Positions 54,370-63,675 of a stretch of DNA of 64,000 bases are shown piece by piece. How positions within the stretch are numbered: the stretch's first letter is position 1; every line of letters starts with the position of its first letter. Source of the DNA: Microbacterium testaceum. Lineage in GTDB: Bacteria > Actinomycetota > Actinomycetes > Actinomycetales > Microbacteriaceae. Where the stretch lies: positions 1-64,000 of the forward strand of contig NZ_QDFT01000004.1 in NCBI RefSeq assembly GCF_003075375.1, in the 5' to 3' direction. Position numbers and translations under genes: made by a program. The notes under the pieces are model-generated. The model saw nothing but the letters and a program-made list of their open reading frames with translations. It was not told the origin of the DNA and searched no databases.

Positions 54370-56196
54370 GTGATCCAGTTCGACCTCCCCCCTGTCGTCC
54401 CCGCCGATCCCGACGCCAACGCGTCCGATCTGCTCGCCGAGCGCGTCCGCGCGACGCCCGACCGGCCCCTGTTCGCCGTGCCCGACGCCGACGGGTGGCG
54501 CGACGTCACCGCCGCCGACTTCGAGCGTCAGGTGATCACCCTGGCGAAGGGCTTCGTGGCCGCGGGCGTTCAGCCGGGCGAGAAGGTCGGCTTCATCGCG
54601 CGCACCACCTACGACTGGACGCTCGTCGACTTCGCGCTGTTCTACGCCGGGGCCGTGATGGTCCCCGTGTACGAGACCAGTTCGCCGTCGCAGATTTCGT
54701 GGATCCTGTCGGACTCCGGCGCGATCGCGGTCGTCCTCGAGTCCGCCGAGCACGCGCAGCGTCTCGACGAGGTGCGCAGCGACCTGCCGCTCGTGCGCGA
54801 AGTGTGGAGCATGCACGGGGGCGACCTCGATCGGCTCGCGGCGAACGGTACGCACATCACCGACGAAGAGATCGAGCGGCGTCGCCGCCTCGCCAAGGCC
54901 GGGGACGTCGCCACCCTCATCTACACGTCCGGGTCGACGGGCCGCCCCAAGGGGTGCGTGCTCGTGCACAGCAACTTCGTCGAGCTCGCCCGCAACTCCG
55001 CCAAGGCGCTGCACGAGGTCGTCGAGACCCCCGGCGCCTCGACGCTGCTGTTCATCACGACGGCGCACGTCTTCGCCCGGTTCATCTCGCTGCTCAACGT
55101 CCACGCGGGCGTCAAGACGGGCCACCAGCCCGACACCAAGCAGCTCCTGCCCGCGCTCGGCACCTTCCAGCCGACGTTCCTGCTGGCCGTGCCCCGCGTG
55201 TTCGAGAAGGTGTACAACTCGGCCGAGCAGAAGGCCGAGGCCGGGGGCAAGGGCAAGATCTTCCGCGCCGCCGCGGCCACGGCCGTCGAGCACTCCCAGC
55301 GCCTGCAGGACGGCAAGAAGATCCCGCTCGTGCTCAAGGCCAAGTTCGCGCTGTTCGACAAGCTGGTCTACTCGAAGCTTCGGGATGCCATGGGCGGACG
55401 CGTCGTCTACGCGGTGTCGGGGTCGGCTCCGCTCGGTCCGCGCCTGGGCCACTTCTTCCGCAGCCTCGGCGTGGTCATCCTCGAGGGGTACGGCCTGACC
55501 GAGACGACGGCGCCCGCGACGGTCAACCTCGCCACGAAGTCGAAGATCGGCACCGTCGGTCCCGTGCTGCCCGGTGTCGGCGTGCGCCTGGCCGACGACG
55601 GCGAGATCCAGGTCCGCGGCATCAACGTGTTCCGCGAGTACTGGCAGAACTCCGAGGCCACGGCCGAGGCGTTCGACGGCGAGTGGTTCAAGACCGGCGA
55701 CATCGGCGCCTTCGATGCGGACGGGTTCCTGGCGATCACCGGCCGCAAGAAAGAGATCATCGTCACCGCGGGCGGCAAGAACGTCGCCCCGGCCGCCCTC
55801 GAGGATCCCATCCGCGCCAACCCCATCGTGGGTCAGGTGGTGGTGGTGGGCGACCACAAGCCGTTCATCTCGGCGCTGGTCACCCTCGATCCCGAGATGC
55901 TGCCGACGTGGCTGGCGAACAACGGCCTGCCCGCCGACATGTCCCTCGCCGACGCGAGCGCGAACGACAAGGTTCGCGCCGAGGTGCAGGGCGCGATCGA
56001 TCGCGCGAACACGCGCGTCTCGCGCGCCGAGTCGATCCGCAAGTTCACGATCCTGCCGACGGAGTGGACCGAGGCGAGCGGGCACCTGACGCCCAAGATG
56101 AGCATCAAGCGCAACGTCATCGTCACCGATTTCGCCGACGCGATCGAGGACATCTACGCCGTGCCGGTGAACACGACCAACGTGTCGCTCCCCTGA
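54370..56196 (+). CDS. Long-chain fatty acid-CoA ligase (FadD15-like)
   Basis: This 608-residue adenylate-forming enzyme activates long-chain fatty acids with ATP and CoA. It has the P-loop YTSGSTGRPKG (about 198), GYGLTETTAP (about 377), the hinge TGRKKEIIVTAGGKN (about 457) and the C-terminal catalytic Lys region LTPKMSIKRN (about 576). The GTG at 54370 is chosen for the AAAGGAG 6 nt upstream. It is divergent from the ROK glucokinase gene and matches the location of mycobacterial fadD15. Confidence 0.92.
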   Translation: MIQFDLPPVVPADPDANASDLLAERVRATPDRPLFAVPDADGWRDVTAADFERQVITLAKGFVAAGVQPGEKVGFIARTTYDWTLVDFALFYAGAVMVPVYETSSPSQISWILSDSGAIAVVLESAEHAQRLDEVRSDLPLVREVWSMHGGDLDRLAANGTHITDEEIERRRRLAKAGDVATLIYTSGSTGRPKGCVLVHSNFVELARNSAKALHEVVETPGASTLLFITTAHVFARFISLLNVHAGVKTGHQPDTKQLLPALGTFQPTFLLAVPRVFEKVYNSAEQKAEAGGKGKIFRAAAATAVEHSQRLQDGKKIPLVLKAKFALFDKLVYSKLRDAMGGRVVYAVSGSAPLGPRLGHFFRSLGVVILEGYGLTETTAPATVNLATKSKIGTVGPVLPGVGVRLADDGEIQVRGINVFREYWQNSEATAEAFDGEWFKTGDIGAFDADGFLAITGRKKEIIVTAGGKNVAPAALEDPIRANPIVGQVVVVGDHKPFISALVTLDPEMLPTWLANNGLPADMSLADASANDKVRAEVQGAIDRANTRVSRAESIRKFTILPTEWTEASGHLTPKMSIKRNVIVTDFADAIEDIYAVPVNTTNVSLP

Positions 56197-56209
56197 TCCC
56201 GGATGCCGA

Positions 56210-56243
56210 GAACGGCCCGGTCCCCGCGGGGGCCGGGCCGTTC
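56210..56243. terminator. Convergent terminator between the acyl-CoA ligase gene and def
   Basis: GAACGGCCCGG and CCGGGCCGTTC arms with an inner CCCC/GGGG stem lie just after the ligase stop and 97 bp from the def stop. Confidence 0.75.
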
Positions 56244-56339
56244 CGCGTCACCGGAGCAGGGTCTGCGGCGAGAACCGGACGTTCCGCGGCGGATCGCCCT
56301 GCTCTCGGCGCGGAAGCCCGTCTCGGCGACGCGACGGGG

Positions 56340-56831
56340 TCAGAACCAGTCGCTCTCGCGCACCTGACGCATCGCTTCGCGGCGCGTCTCGGCGGGAAGC
56401 CGCGAGAGGTAGAGCATGCCGTCGAGGTGGTCTGTCTCGTGCTGCAGAGCCTGCGCGAGCAGCCCCTCGCCCTCGAGCACGACCTCGTTGCCGTCGAGGT
56501 CGTGGCCGACGACACGCGCCCACGGGTAGCGGATGGCGTCGTGCCACAGGCCGGGGACCGAGAGGCATCCCTCCCCCACCGGCTCGGGCTCGCCGCGCGT
56601 CTCGACGAGTACCGGGTTGAGCACGTAGCCGATGTCGCCGTCGATGTTGTAGCTGAAGGCGCGCAGGCCGACCCCGATCTGGGGTGCCGCGACCCCGGCG
56701 CGACCGGGCAGCGCGACCGTGTCGAGCAGGTCCTGGACGAGGGCGCGGATGCCGTCGTCGATCTCGGTGATCGGCTCGCTCGTGGCGCGCAGGACGGGGT
56801 CGCCGAAGAAGCGGATCTGTCGGACGGTCAT
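56340..56831 (-). CDS. def: Peptide deformylase
   Basis: Def removes the formyl group from N-terminal Met of nascent proteins. The 163-residue metalloenzyme has [10 protein letters not shown] (about 46), EGCLSVPG with the metal Cys (about 88) and QHETDHLDG with two metal His and the catalytic Glu (about 129). Length is normal for type I. Its ATG overlaps the stop of the upstream MinD-like gene as ATGA (56828-56831), so the two are coupled; the reason for that pairing is not obvious. Confidence 0.95.
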   Translation of the reverse strand: MTVRQIRFFGDPVLRATSEPITEIDDGIRALVQDLLDTVALPGRAGVAAPQIGVGLRAFSYNIDGDIGYVLNPVLVETRGEPEPVGEGCLSVPGLWHDAIRYPWARVVGHDLDGNEVVLEGEGLLAQALQHETDHLDGMLYLSRLPAETRREAMRQVRESDWF

Positions 56832-59122
56832 GCGGCACCCACCGGTGCCCGCAGGCCCTCGACCACGGCGGCGGCGAGCTCGCGCGCGGCCTGGCGCGTC
56901 GCGGGCTGCAGGTCGCGGAAGACGATCGCGCTGCCGGCCGCGATACGCGGGTCGTACGGCATCCGGATGACGGTGCGCACGCGCGAGCGGAAGTGCGCCT
57001 CGAGCTCGTTCTCGCGCACCAGCGGTGCACCCGGACGGCTGTTGTTCAGCACCACGACGGCGTCGCGGACGCGGGAGCCGTAGCCGTTCGTCTCGAGCCA
57101 GGTGAGGGTCTCGGAGGCCAGTCGCGCCTCGTCCACCGACAGGCCGGCGACGATCACGAGGGTGTCGGCGAGTTCGAGCGTCGCCCCCATGACCGAGTGC
57201 ACGATCCCCGTGCCGGTGTCGGTCAGCACGATCGAGTAGTAGTGCGCGGCGACGTCGGCGACCTGGCGGTAGTCGTCGTCGCTGAAGGCTTCGGAGACCC
57301 GAGGATCGGAATCGGATGCCAGGACGTCGAGGCGGGTGGCATCCCGGGCCACGATCGACGAGACGTCGTTGTACCCGGCCATCTCGTCGTGCGCGCGGAC
57401 GAGGTCGCGTACCGTCCGACCGTTGGAGCGGCCCACGCGGTCGGCGAGCGTTCCGCGATCGGGGTTGGCGTCGACGGCGATGATGCGATCGTCGCGCGCG
57501 TCGGCCAGCGCCATGCCGAGAAGGGACGTGACGGTGGTCTTCCCCACCCCGCCCTTGCGCGAGAGCACGGGGACGAAGCGCGCCCCGCCGCTCAGCGGCG
57601 TCGAGATGCGGCGGTCCAGCTCTTTGCGCTCGCGCGCGCGGCGACCGTCGCCGAGGTTGATGCGCTGCCGCGACACCGAGTACACGAGCTGCTGGAAGAG
57701 GCCCTCGGGTTCGGGACGCGCGATCTGCCGCGGGTCGAGCAGGCGATCAGCGGTGAGCAGGTCGCTGCTCTCGCGCTGGTCGTCGATCTGTCCGATGCGC
57801 TTGGAGGTCAACGCGACCTCGGGCGCGGGCGTGCGCACCCGCTCCATCGCGTGGGCGCGGTCGACGCGCGCGGCCTCGTCGGCGCTGCGTGCGGCCTCGT
57901 CGGCCTGCTGGGCGCTGCGCCGCGTGAGCGGGATCGTGCCGATGACGCCGGTCGCGGCGCGCTCGCCACGCGTCGCGGGCACCGGTCCGGTGGCCGGGGT
58001 GCGGGGGGCGGCGTCCGCGGGGGCGGGCGGGACCGAGGGAGCGACGGATCCGGCCGCGGCGCCGGCGACGTCATGCGGGGCCGCGACGACGGCCGTGCTT
58101 TCGATGGCCGGGGATGCCGCGCCCTCGTCCGAGGCGCCGGAGGGCTCGACGACGACGGCCGACGTCGCGGCGGGGCTCTCGACGGTGATCGGCTCGTGCG
58201 CCTCGGCCTCGTCGGCACCCGACTCGTCGGCGACCCGCGCAGCGGGCGCGGGCGTCCAGGGCGCGTGCGTCAGGGGCTCGGCGACCGCCTCGGTGCCGGC
58301 CGCGGCGTCGCTCGGGTCCACCGGCTCGGCGGCGTCGGCCTCGAACAGCTCGACGTCCTCGACCACGTCGAGATCGTGCAGGTCCGCCGCGCGGGCCTCG
58401 TCTTCGTCGGGCTCGGTTTGTTCGGCGTCGTGCTCTCCGGCGTCGTGCTCGGTGGAGTCGTGCTCTTCGGAGCCGTGCTCGTCAGCGGCGTGCTCTCGGG
58501 CCACGTGCTCGTCGGCGACGACGCGGTCGTCGAACCCCGGCTCGTCGGTCCGGACGACCTCGACGTCTTCGTCATGTGCGGGCTCGGAGGGCCCGTCCGC
58601 GTCCGATGCGTCGTGGAGGACCACGTCGTCGACCTCGTCGACCGCGCCGTGCGCGTGGGCAGCTACCGGCTCGTCGGCGTCTCGGGCCACGGCATCCGTC
58701 GGCGGTTCCTCGTCGACCACCTCGGCGTCGAGGACGTCGTCGAGGGTCTCGGGCTCGGGGGCGTCGTCATGCGGCTCGAGGATGATGTCGCCGGTCGGCA
58801 GCTGCTCGACGTGGTGCTCCTGCACCAGCTCGGACTCGTGCGCGGGGGCATCGTCGGCGCGGGGCTCGGCGTCGGCCGTGAGCGTCGGCGACGACAGCTC
58901 GCCGAGGGCGTGGTCGCCGGGGGCGGACTCGATCGGGATCTCGTCCTCGATCACGTCGTCGTCGATGTCGTCGTCGCCGGACGTCACCGGCAGGTCGACG
59001 CTGACCTGGGCGATGTGCCCTCCGAGGATCGTGATGCTCGCCGTGTCGAGGTTCCCGCTCTCATCGAGCACGCCGTGCTCGGCGCCGTCGTCGGGGGTCG
59101 CGTCGGTGCGGTCGGGGGTCAC
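56828..59122 (-). CDS. Large MinD/ParA-like ATPase with long acidic disordered N-terminus
   Basis: About 520 residues of acidic, Ala-rich, low-complexity sequence precede a deviant-Walker ATPase domain (about 515-764). That domain has [15 protein letters not shown] (about 520), [13 protein letters not shown], a TDTGTG region in place of the usual Walker B DxxPG, and [18 protein letters not shown]. It resembles the MinD-like proteins of actinobacteria that sit with septum-site or ESX-type systems (EspI-like). A 15-bp-period EHxxx repeat lies at about 204-231. GTG 59122 is chosen over TTG 59134 because GGAG stands 7 nt before it. It is coupled to def. Confidence 0.8.
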   Translation of the reverse strand: MTPDRTDATPDDGAEHGVLDESGNLDTASITILGGHIAQVSVDLPVTSGDDDIDDDVIEDEIPIESAPGDHALGELSSPTLTADAEPRADDAPAHESELVQEHHVEQLPTGDIILEPHDDAPEPETLDDVLDAEVVDEEPPTDAVARDADEPVAAHAHGAVDEVDDVVLHDASDADGPSEPAHDEDVEVVRTDEPGFDDRVVADEHVAREHAADEHGSEEHDSTEHDAGEHDAEQTEPDEDEARAADLHDLDVVEDVELFEADAAEPVDPSDAAAGTEAVAEPLTHAPWTPAPAARVADESGADEAEAHEPITVESPAATSAVVVEPSGASDEGAASPAIESTAVVAAPHDVAGAAAGSVAPSVPPAPADAAPRTPATGPVPATRGERAATGVIGTIPLTRRSAQQADEAARSADEAARVDRAHAMERVRTPAPEVALTSKRIGQIDDQRESSDLLTADRLLDPRQIARPEPEGLFQQLVYSVSRQRINLGDGRRARERKELDRRISTPLSGGARFVPVLSRKGGVGKTTVTSLLGMALADARDDRIIAVDANPDRGTLADRVGRSNGRTVRDLVRAHDEMAGYNDVSSIVARDATRLDVLASDSDPRVSEAFSDDDYRQVADVAAHYYSIVLTDTGTGIVHSVMGATLELADTLVIVAGLSVDEARLASETLTWLETNGYGSRVRDAVVVLNNSRPGAPLVRENELEAHFRSRVRTVIRMPYDPRIAAGSAIVFRDLQPATRQAARELAAAVVEGLRAPVGAA
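58430..58510 (-). repeat. 15-bp tandem repeat encoding EHxxx pentapeptides
   Basis: The Glu-His codon pair GAGCAC (GTGCTC on the plus strand) recurs six times at exact 15-bp steps, at 58430, 58445, 58460, 58475, 58490 and 58505. It lies in the disordered part of the MinD-like protein. Confidence 0.85.
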
Positions 59123-59140
59123 TGCAGTCTCCAAACGGGA

Positions 59141-59162
59141 AGAGGGCGCGAAAGCGCCCCCT
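59141..59162 (-). terminator. Hairpin after pyc
   Basis: A 9-bp stem with one G-T pair (arms 59141-59149 and 59154-59162) and a GAAA/TTTC loop lies 6 bp after the pyc stop. It lacks a U-run. It also falls in the likely leader of the MinD-like mRNA and could act there. Confidence 0.5.
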
Positions 59163-59165
59163 CCC

Positions 59166-59171
59166 AGGCTA
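59166..59171 (-). promoter_or_regulatory. -10 element of the MinD-like gene containing the pyc stop
   Basis: TAGCCT on the minus strand begins with the pyc TAG stop (59169-59171). It predicts a start near 59159 and a leader of about 37 nt. Confidence 0.45.
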
Positions 59172-62100
59172 CTGCGCGGGGCGGATCACCAGCAAAAGGT
59201 CGCCGGCCTCCACCTGCTGCGTGGGACCGATCGCGACACGCTCGACCACCCCGTCGACCGGCGTGGTGATGGCGGCCTCCATCTTCATCGCCTCGATCGA
59301 CGCGACGGCCTGGCCCGCGCCGACGCGGTCGCCGGCGGCGATCTTGAGGGTGACCACGCCCGAGAACGGGGCGGCGACCTGACCCGGTCGAGAGGTGTCG
59401 GCCTTCTCGGCCTGGCGAGCCTCGACGTCGATCGAACGGTCGCGCACGAAGACCGGTCGCAGCTGGCCGTTCAGGGTCGTCATGACCGTGCGCATGCCCT
59501 TGTCGTCCGCGTCGCCGACGGCCTCGAGCCCCACGAACAGCTGCACGCCCCGCTCGATCTCGACCGTGTGCTCGCCTCCGGGCCGCAGGCCGTAGAGGTA
59601 ATCGGCCGTGTCGAGCACGCTGAGGTCGCCGAAGGCGGCGCGCGTCTCGAGGAAGATGCGCGTGGGCCCGGGGAACAGCAGGGCGTTCAGACGCGCGCGG
59701 CGCTCGCTCGACTCCCCCGCGAGCGCGGCGGCGTCGTCGTCGGTGAGCGGGGTCGTCCCGGTCTTGGCATCCCGACCGGACAGGACCTTCGAGCGGAACG
59801 GCTCGGGCCAGCCCCCGGGCAGGTCGCCGAGCTCGCCCGCCATGAACGACACGACCGAGTCGGGAACGTCGTACTTCTCGGGGTTGCGCTCGAAGTCGGC
59901 GGGGTCGGCCTTGACGGCGGCCAGGTGCAGCGCCAGATCGCCCACGACCTTCGACGAGGGCGTGACCTTGGGCACGCGTCCCAGGATGCGGTCGGCCGCG
60001 GCGTACATGTCCTCGATGAGCTCGAAATCGTCGGCGAGCCCCAGGGCGATCGCCTGCTGACGCAGGTTCGACAGCTGGCCGCCGGGGATCTCGTGACGGT
60101 ACACGCGCCCGGTCGGACCGGCGAGGCCCGACTCGAAGGGGCGGTACAGATGACGCACCGCCTCCCAGTACGGCTCGAGGTCGCTCACGGCGGCCAGGTC
60201 GATCCCCGTGTCGCGTTCGGTGTGGGCGAGGGCGGCCACGAGGGCCGAGAGCGAGGGCTGGCTCGTGGTGCCGGCCATCGGCGCCGAGGCCGCGTCGACG
60301 GCATCCGCCCCGGCCGCCGAGGCGGCCAGGAGCGTGGCGAGTTGCCCTCCGGCGGTGTCGTGCGTGTGCACGTGGACCGGCAGGTCGAAGCGCTCGCGCA
60401 GCGCCGACACCAGGCGCGCCGCCGCCGCCGGACGCAGCAGACCCGCCATGTCCTTCACGGCCAGGATGTGCGCGCCCGCCTCGACGATCTGCTCCGCCAG
60501 GCGCAGGTAGTAGTCGAGGGTGTAGAGGTTCTCGGCGGGGTCGAGCAGGTCGCCCGTGTAGCAGACCGCCACTTCGGCGACCGCGGTGCCCGTCGCCCGC
60601 ACCGCGTCGATCGCGGGCCGCATCTGCGACACGTCGTTGAGCGCATCGAAGATGCGGAAGATGTCGACACCGGATGCCGCGGCCTCGGCCACGAACGCAT
60701 CGGTCACCTGCGTGGGGTACGGGGTGTAGCCGACCGTGTTGCGGCCGCGCAGCAGCATCTGGATCGCCACGTTCGGCAGGGCCTGGCGCAGCGCGTCGAG
60801 GCGCTCCCAGGGGTCTTCGCCGAGGAAGCGCAGAGCGACGTCGTAGGTCGCCCCGCCCCACGCCTCGACCGACAGCAGTCCGGGCGTCATCCGCGCGACG
60901 TACGGCGCGACCCGCGCCAGGTCGCGCGTGCGCACGCGCGTCGCCAGGAGCGACTGGTGGGCGTCGCGGAACGTGGTCTCGGTGACGGCGAGAGCCGTCT
61001 GCTCGCGCAGGGCGCGGGCGAAGCCGTCAGGCCCGAGCTGCTGCAGCCGCTGACGCGAGCCGTCGGGGGCGGGCTCGGCGAGGTCGACGCGCGGGAGCTT
61101 GGCGGCCGGGTCGATCGACAGCGGGTTCTCGCCGTTCGGCCGGTTGACAGTCGTGTCGACCAGCCAGGACAGGATCTTGGTGCCGCGGTCCTTGGACTCG
61201 CGCCCCTTCAGCAGCTCGGGACGCTCGTCGATGAACGAGGTGCTGAGATCGCCGGCGACGAACGCGGGGTCGTCGAGCACCGCCTGAAGGAACGGGATGT
61301 TGGTCGAGACACCGCGGATGCGGAACTCGGCCAGGGCGCGCCGGGCGCGGGCGACCGCCGCCGGGAAGTCGCGACCGCGGCACGACAGCTTCGACAGCAT
61401 CGAGTCGAAGTGCGGGCTCACCTGCGACCCCGCGGCGGTCGTCCCGCCGTCGAGGCGGATGCCGGCACCGCCGGGCGAACGGTAGGTGGTGATCTTGCCG
61501 GTGTCGGGGCGGAAGCCCTGCGTGGGGTCCTCGGTCGTGATGCGGCACTGCAGGGCGGCTCCGCGCAGGCGGATGTCGTCCTGGCGCAGATCGAGGTCGG
61601 CGAGGGTCTGTCCCGCGGCGATGCGCATCTGCGACTGCACGAGGTCGACGTCGGTGACCTCCTCGGTCACGGTGTGCTCGACCTGGATGCGGGGGTTCAT
61701 CTCGATGAAGACGACCTCACCCGTCCGCGGCCCCGCCGTCTCGAGCAGGAATTCCACGGTCCCGGCGTTCTGGTAGCCGATCGACCGGGCGAAGGCGACC
61801 GCGTGACGGTGGAGGTCCTGACGCACGGCGTCGTCCAGGTTCGGGGCGGGCGCGATCTCGATGACCTTCTGGTGGCGGCGCTGGACCGAGCAGTCGCGCT
61901 CGAACAGGTGCACGGTCTCGCCCGTGGCATCCGCGAGGATCTGCACCTCGACGTGGCGCGGGCGCTGCACGGCCTGCTCGAGGAACATGCGGGGGTCGCC
62001 GAAGGCGCTCTGCGCCTCGCGCATGGCCTCGGCCAGAGCCGGGGCCAGCTCGCCGATGGTCTCGACGCGGCGCATCCCGCGCCCGCCGCCACCGGCGACC

Positions 62101-62576
62101 GCCTTGGCGAAGAGGGGGAAGCCGATGTCGTCGGCCTGCGCCAGCAGCGCGTCGATGTCGTCGGAGGCGGGAGTGGAGCGCAGCACCGGGACGCCCGCGG
62201 CGACGGCGTGCTCCTTCGCGGTGACCTTGTTGCCCGCCATCGACAGCACCTCGGCGGGCGGGCCGATGAACGTGATGCCGTGAGCGGCGGCCTTGGCGGC
62301 GAGCTCCGGATTCTCGGACAGGAATCCGTAGCCGGGGTAGATGGCATCCGCCCCGCACTCGCGCGCGACACGGATGATCTCGTCCACGTCGAGGTAGGCG
62401 CGCACGGGGTGCCCGCGCTCGCCGATCTGGTAGGCCTCGTCGGCCTTCAGGCGGTGCAAGGACGCGCGGTCCTCGTACGGGTAGACCGCGACGGTGCGCG
62501 CTCCGACCTCGTAAGCGGCGCGGAACGCCCGGATGGCGATCTCCCCGCGATTGGCGACCAGGATCTTCGAGAACAT
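59169..62576 (-). CDS. pyc: Pyruvate carboxylase
   Basis: Pyc carboxylates pyruvate to oxaloacetate, the main anaplerotic step. The 1135-residue single chain has the biotin carboxylase domain (about 1-450: KILVANRGEIAIRAFRAA, AGGGGRGMRRV, EMNPRIQVEHTVTE). The carboxyltransferase (about 525-800: RDAHQSLLATRVRTRDL, EAWGGATYDVALRFL, VHVHTHDTAGGQLA) and a PYC/OADA linker follow. The C-terminal biotinyl domain has its biotin Lys in EAMKMEA (about 1102). ATG 62576 is chosen because TGAGG stands about 6 nt upstream; GTG 62582 leaves no room for it. TAGGCT at 62617-62622 is a fitting -10. Confidence 0.96.
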   Translation of the reverse strand: MFSKILVANRGEIAIRAFRAAYEVGARTVAVYPYEDRASLHRLKADEAYQIGERGHPVRAYLDVDEIIRVARECGADAIYPGYGFLSENPELAAKAAAHGITFIGPPAEVLSMAGNKVTAKEHAVAAGVPVLRSTPASDDIDALLAQADDIGFPLFAKAVAGGGGRGMRRVETIGELAPALAEAMREAQSAFGDPRMFLEQAVQRPRHVEVQILADATGETVHLFERDCSVQRRHQKVIEIAPAPNLDDAVRQDLHRHAVAFARSIGYQNAGTVEFLLETAGPRTGEVVFIEMNPRIQVEHTVTEEVTDVDLVQSQMRIAAGQTLADLDLRQDDIRLRGAALQCRITTEDPTQGFRPDTGKITTYRSPGGAGIRLDGGTTAAGSQVSPHFDSMLSKLSCRGRDFPAAVARARRALAEFRIRGVSTNIPFLQAVLDDPAFVAGDLSTSFIDERPELLKGRESKDRGTKILSWLVDTTVNRPNGENPLSIDPAAKLPRVDLAEPAPDGSRQRLQQLGPDGFARALREQTALAVTETTFRDAHQSLLATRVRTRDLARVAPYVARMTPGLLSVEAWGGATYDVALRFLGEDPWERLDALRQALPNVAIQMLLRGRNTVGYTPYPTQVTDAFVAEAAASGVDIFRIFDALNDVSQMRPAIDAVRATGTAVAEVAVCYTGDLLDPAENLYTLDYYLRLAEQIVEAGAHILAVKDMAGLLRPAAAARLVSALRERFDLPVHVHTHDTAGGQLATLLAASAAGADAVDAASAPMAGTTSQPSLSALVAALAHTERDTGIDLAAVSDLEPYWEAVRHLYRPFESGLAGPTGRVYRHEIPGGQLSNLRQQAIALGLADDFELIEDMYAAADRILGRVPKVTPSSKVVGDLALHLAAVKADPADFERNPEKYDVPDSVVSFMAGELGDLPGGWPEPFRSKVLSGRDAKTGTTPLTDDDAAALAGESSERRARLNALLFPGPTRIFLETRAAFGDLSVLDTADYLYGLRPGGEHTVEIERGVQLFVGLEAVGDADDKGMRTVMTTLNGQLRPVFVRDRSIDVEARQAEKADTSRPGQVAAPFSGVVTLKIAAGDRVGAGQAVASIEAMKMEAAITTPVDGVVERVAIGPTQQVEAGDLLLVIRPAQ

Positions 62577-62616
62577 GCGCACCTCACGTCAAGCTGGCGG
62601 AGCTGAATGTGCTCAC

Positions 62617-62636
62617 AGCCTAGGGGACGGTAACGT
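62617..62636. promoter_or_regulatory. Divergent promoters of pyc and parA
   Basis: TAGGCT on the minus strand (62617-62622) suits pyc with a leader of roughly 35 nt. TAACGT on the plus strand (62631-62636), 8 nt before the parA GTG, suits a leaderless or near-leaderless parA. The 68-bp gap forces the two to share sequence. Confidence 0.45.
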
Positions 62637-62644
62637 GGACTCTC

Positions 62645-63457
62645 GTGCACGTACTCTCCGTCAGCTCTCTCAAAGGCGGGGTCGGCAAGACGACCGTGAC
62701 ACTCGGGCTGGCTTCGGCCGCCTTCGCACGTGGCGTTCGCACTCTCGTCGTCGACCTCGACCCCCAGTCCGACGTGTCGACCGGGATGGACATCCAGGTC
62801 GCCGGTCGCCTCAACATCGCCGATGTCCTGGCGAACCCGAAAGAGAAGGTCGTGCGCCAGGCGATCACCTCGAGCGGGTGGGCCAAGGTGCACCCCGGCA
62901 CCATCGACGTGCTCATCGGCAGCCCGTCGGCCATCAATTTCGACGGCCCGCACCCGAGCGTGCGCGACGTCTGGAAGCTCGAAGAGGCCCTCGCCACGAT
63001 CGAGAGCGAGTACGACCTCGTGCTCATCGACTGCGCCCCCTCACTCAATGCGCTCACGCGCACCGCGTGGGCCGCGAGCGACCGCGTGGTCGTGGTGACC
63101 GAGCCGGGTCTGTTCTCGGTCGCCGCCGCCGACCGCGCACTGCGCGCGATCGAAGAGATCCGCCGCGGCCTGTCGCCGCGTCTGCAGCCCCTCGGCGTCG
63201 TGGTCAACCGCGTGCGCCCGCAGTCGATCGAGCACCAGTTCCGCATCAAAGAACTGCGCGACATGTTCGGCCCGCTCGTGCTCAACCCCCAGCTGCCCGA
63301 GCGCACCTCGCTGCAGCAGGCGCAGGGTGCCGCCAAGCCGCTGCACGTGTGGCCGGGCGATTCGGCGCAGGAGCTCGCCGCCGACTTCGACGCCCTGCTC
63401 GACCGCATCGTGCGCACGGGTCGGATCCCGGTTGCGTCCGAGGCCCCGCAGGCCTGA
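62645..63457 (+). CDS. ParA family ATPase
   Basis: This 270-residue deviant-Walker ATPase has [16 protein letters not shown] (about 8), VVDLDPQSDVSTGM (about 36), LIDCAPSLNALTRTAW (about 125) and VVNRVRPQSIEHQF (about 185). ParA proteins position chromosomes, plasmids or protein clusters. No parB or parS was seen beside it, so it may be an orphan positioning ATPase rather than the chromosomal Soj, whose gene is normally near the origin. The GTG at 62645 lacks a Shine-Dalgarno. Confidence 0.88.
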   Translation: MHVLSVSSLKGGVGKTTVTLGLASAAFARGVRTLVVDLDPQSDVSTGMDIQVAGRLNIADVLANPKEKVVRQAITSSGWAKVHPGTIDVLIGSPSAINFDGPHPSVRDVWKLEEALATIESEYDLVLIDCAPSLNALTRTAWAASDRVVVVTEPGLFSVAAADRALRAIEEIRRGLSPRLQPLGVVVNRVRPQSIEHQFRIKELRDMFGPLVLNPQLPERTSLQQAQGAAKPLHVWPGDSAQELAADFDALLDRIVRTGRIPVASEAPQA

Positions 63458-63472
63458 CCCCGCCTTCGCGAG

Positions 63473-63515
63473 AACGCCGTCCCGCTGCGCTGCAGCCGGG
63501 GCGGCGTTTCTTCTC
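63473..63515 (+). terminator. Terminator of parA
   Basis: A 12-bp stem with one G-T pair (arms 63473-63484 and 63497-63508) and a 12-nt loop that can fold further is followed by a T-rich tail. Confidence 0.75.
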
Positions 63516-63554
63516 CCTGGTGACCCGGTCGAGGACCTGAGCCCGTCGAGGGGT

Positions 63555-63666
63555 CCGGGCACACGGAACGTGGATGCTGTGGCATCCGGGATCCGAGAGC
63601 GTCAGGCTGTGCGGCCGCCGGGCACGCGAAACGTGGATGCCGTGGCATCCGGGATCCGAGAGCGTC
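63555..63666. repeat. Two 49-bp direct repeats with an internal GGATGCC palindrome
   Basis: Copies at 63555-63603 and 63618-63666 differ at three positions and have a 63-bp period. Each holds GGATGC(T/C)-GT-GGCATCC, which in the second copy is a perfect dyad of two GGATGCC heptamers. The second copy ends 9 bp before the stop codon of the MerR-family gene. Confidence 0.9.
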
Positions 63667-63675
63667 GGGGGCGCG

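Noticed and set aside
57336..62606. 1756-codon open frame on the plus strand opposite pyc and the MinD-like gene
   Set aside because: It is antisense to two well-supported genes and its translation is low-complexity Arg/Gly/Ser-rich. Such long shadow frames are expected in high-GC DNA.
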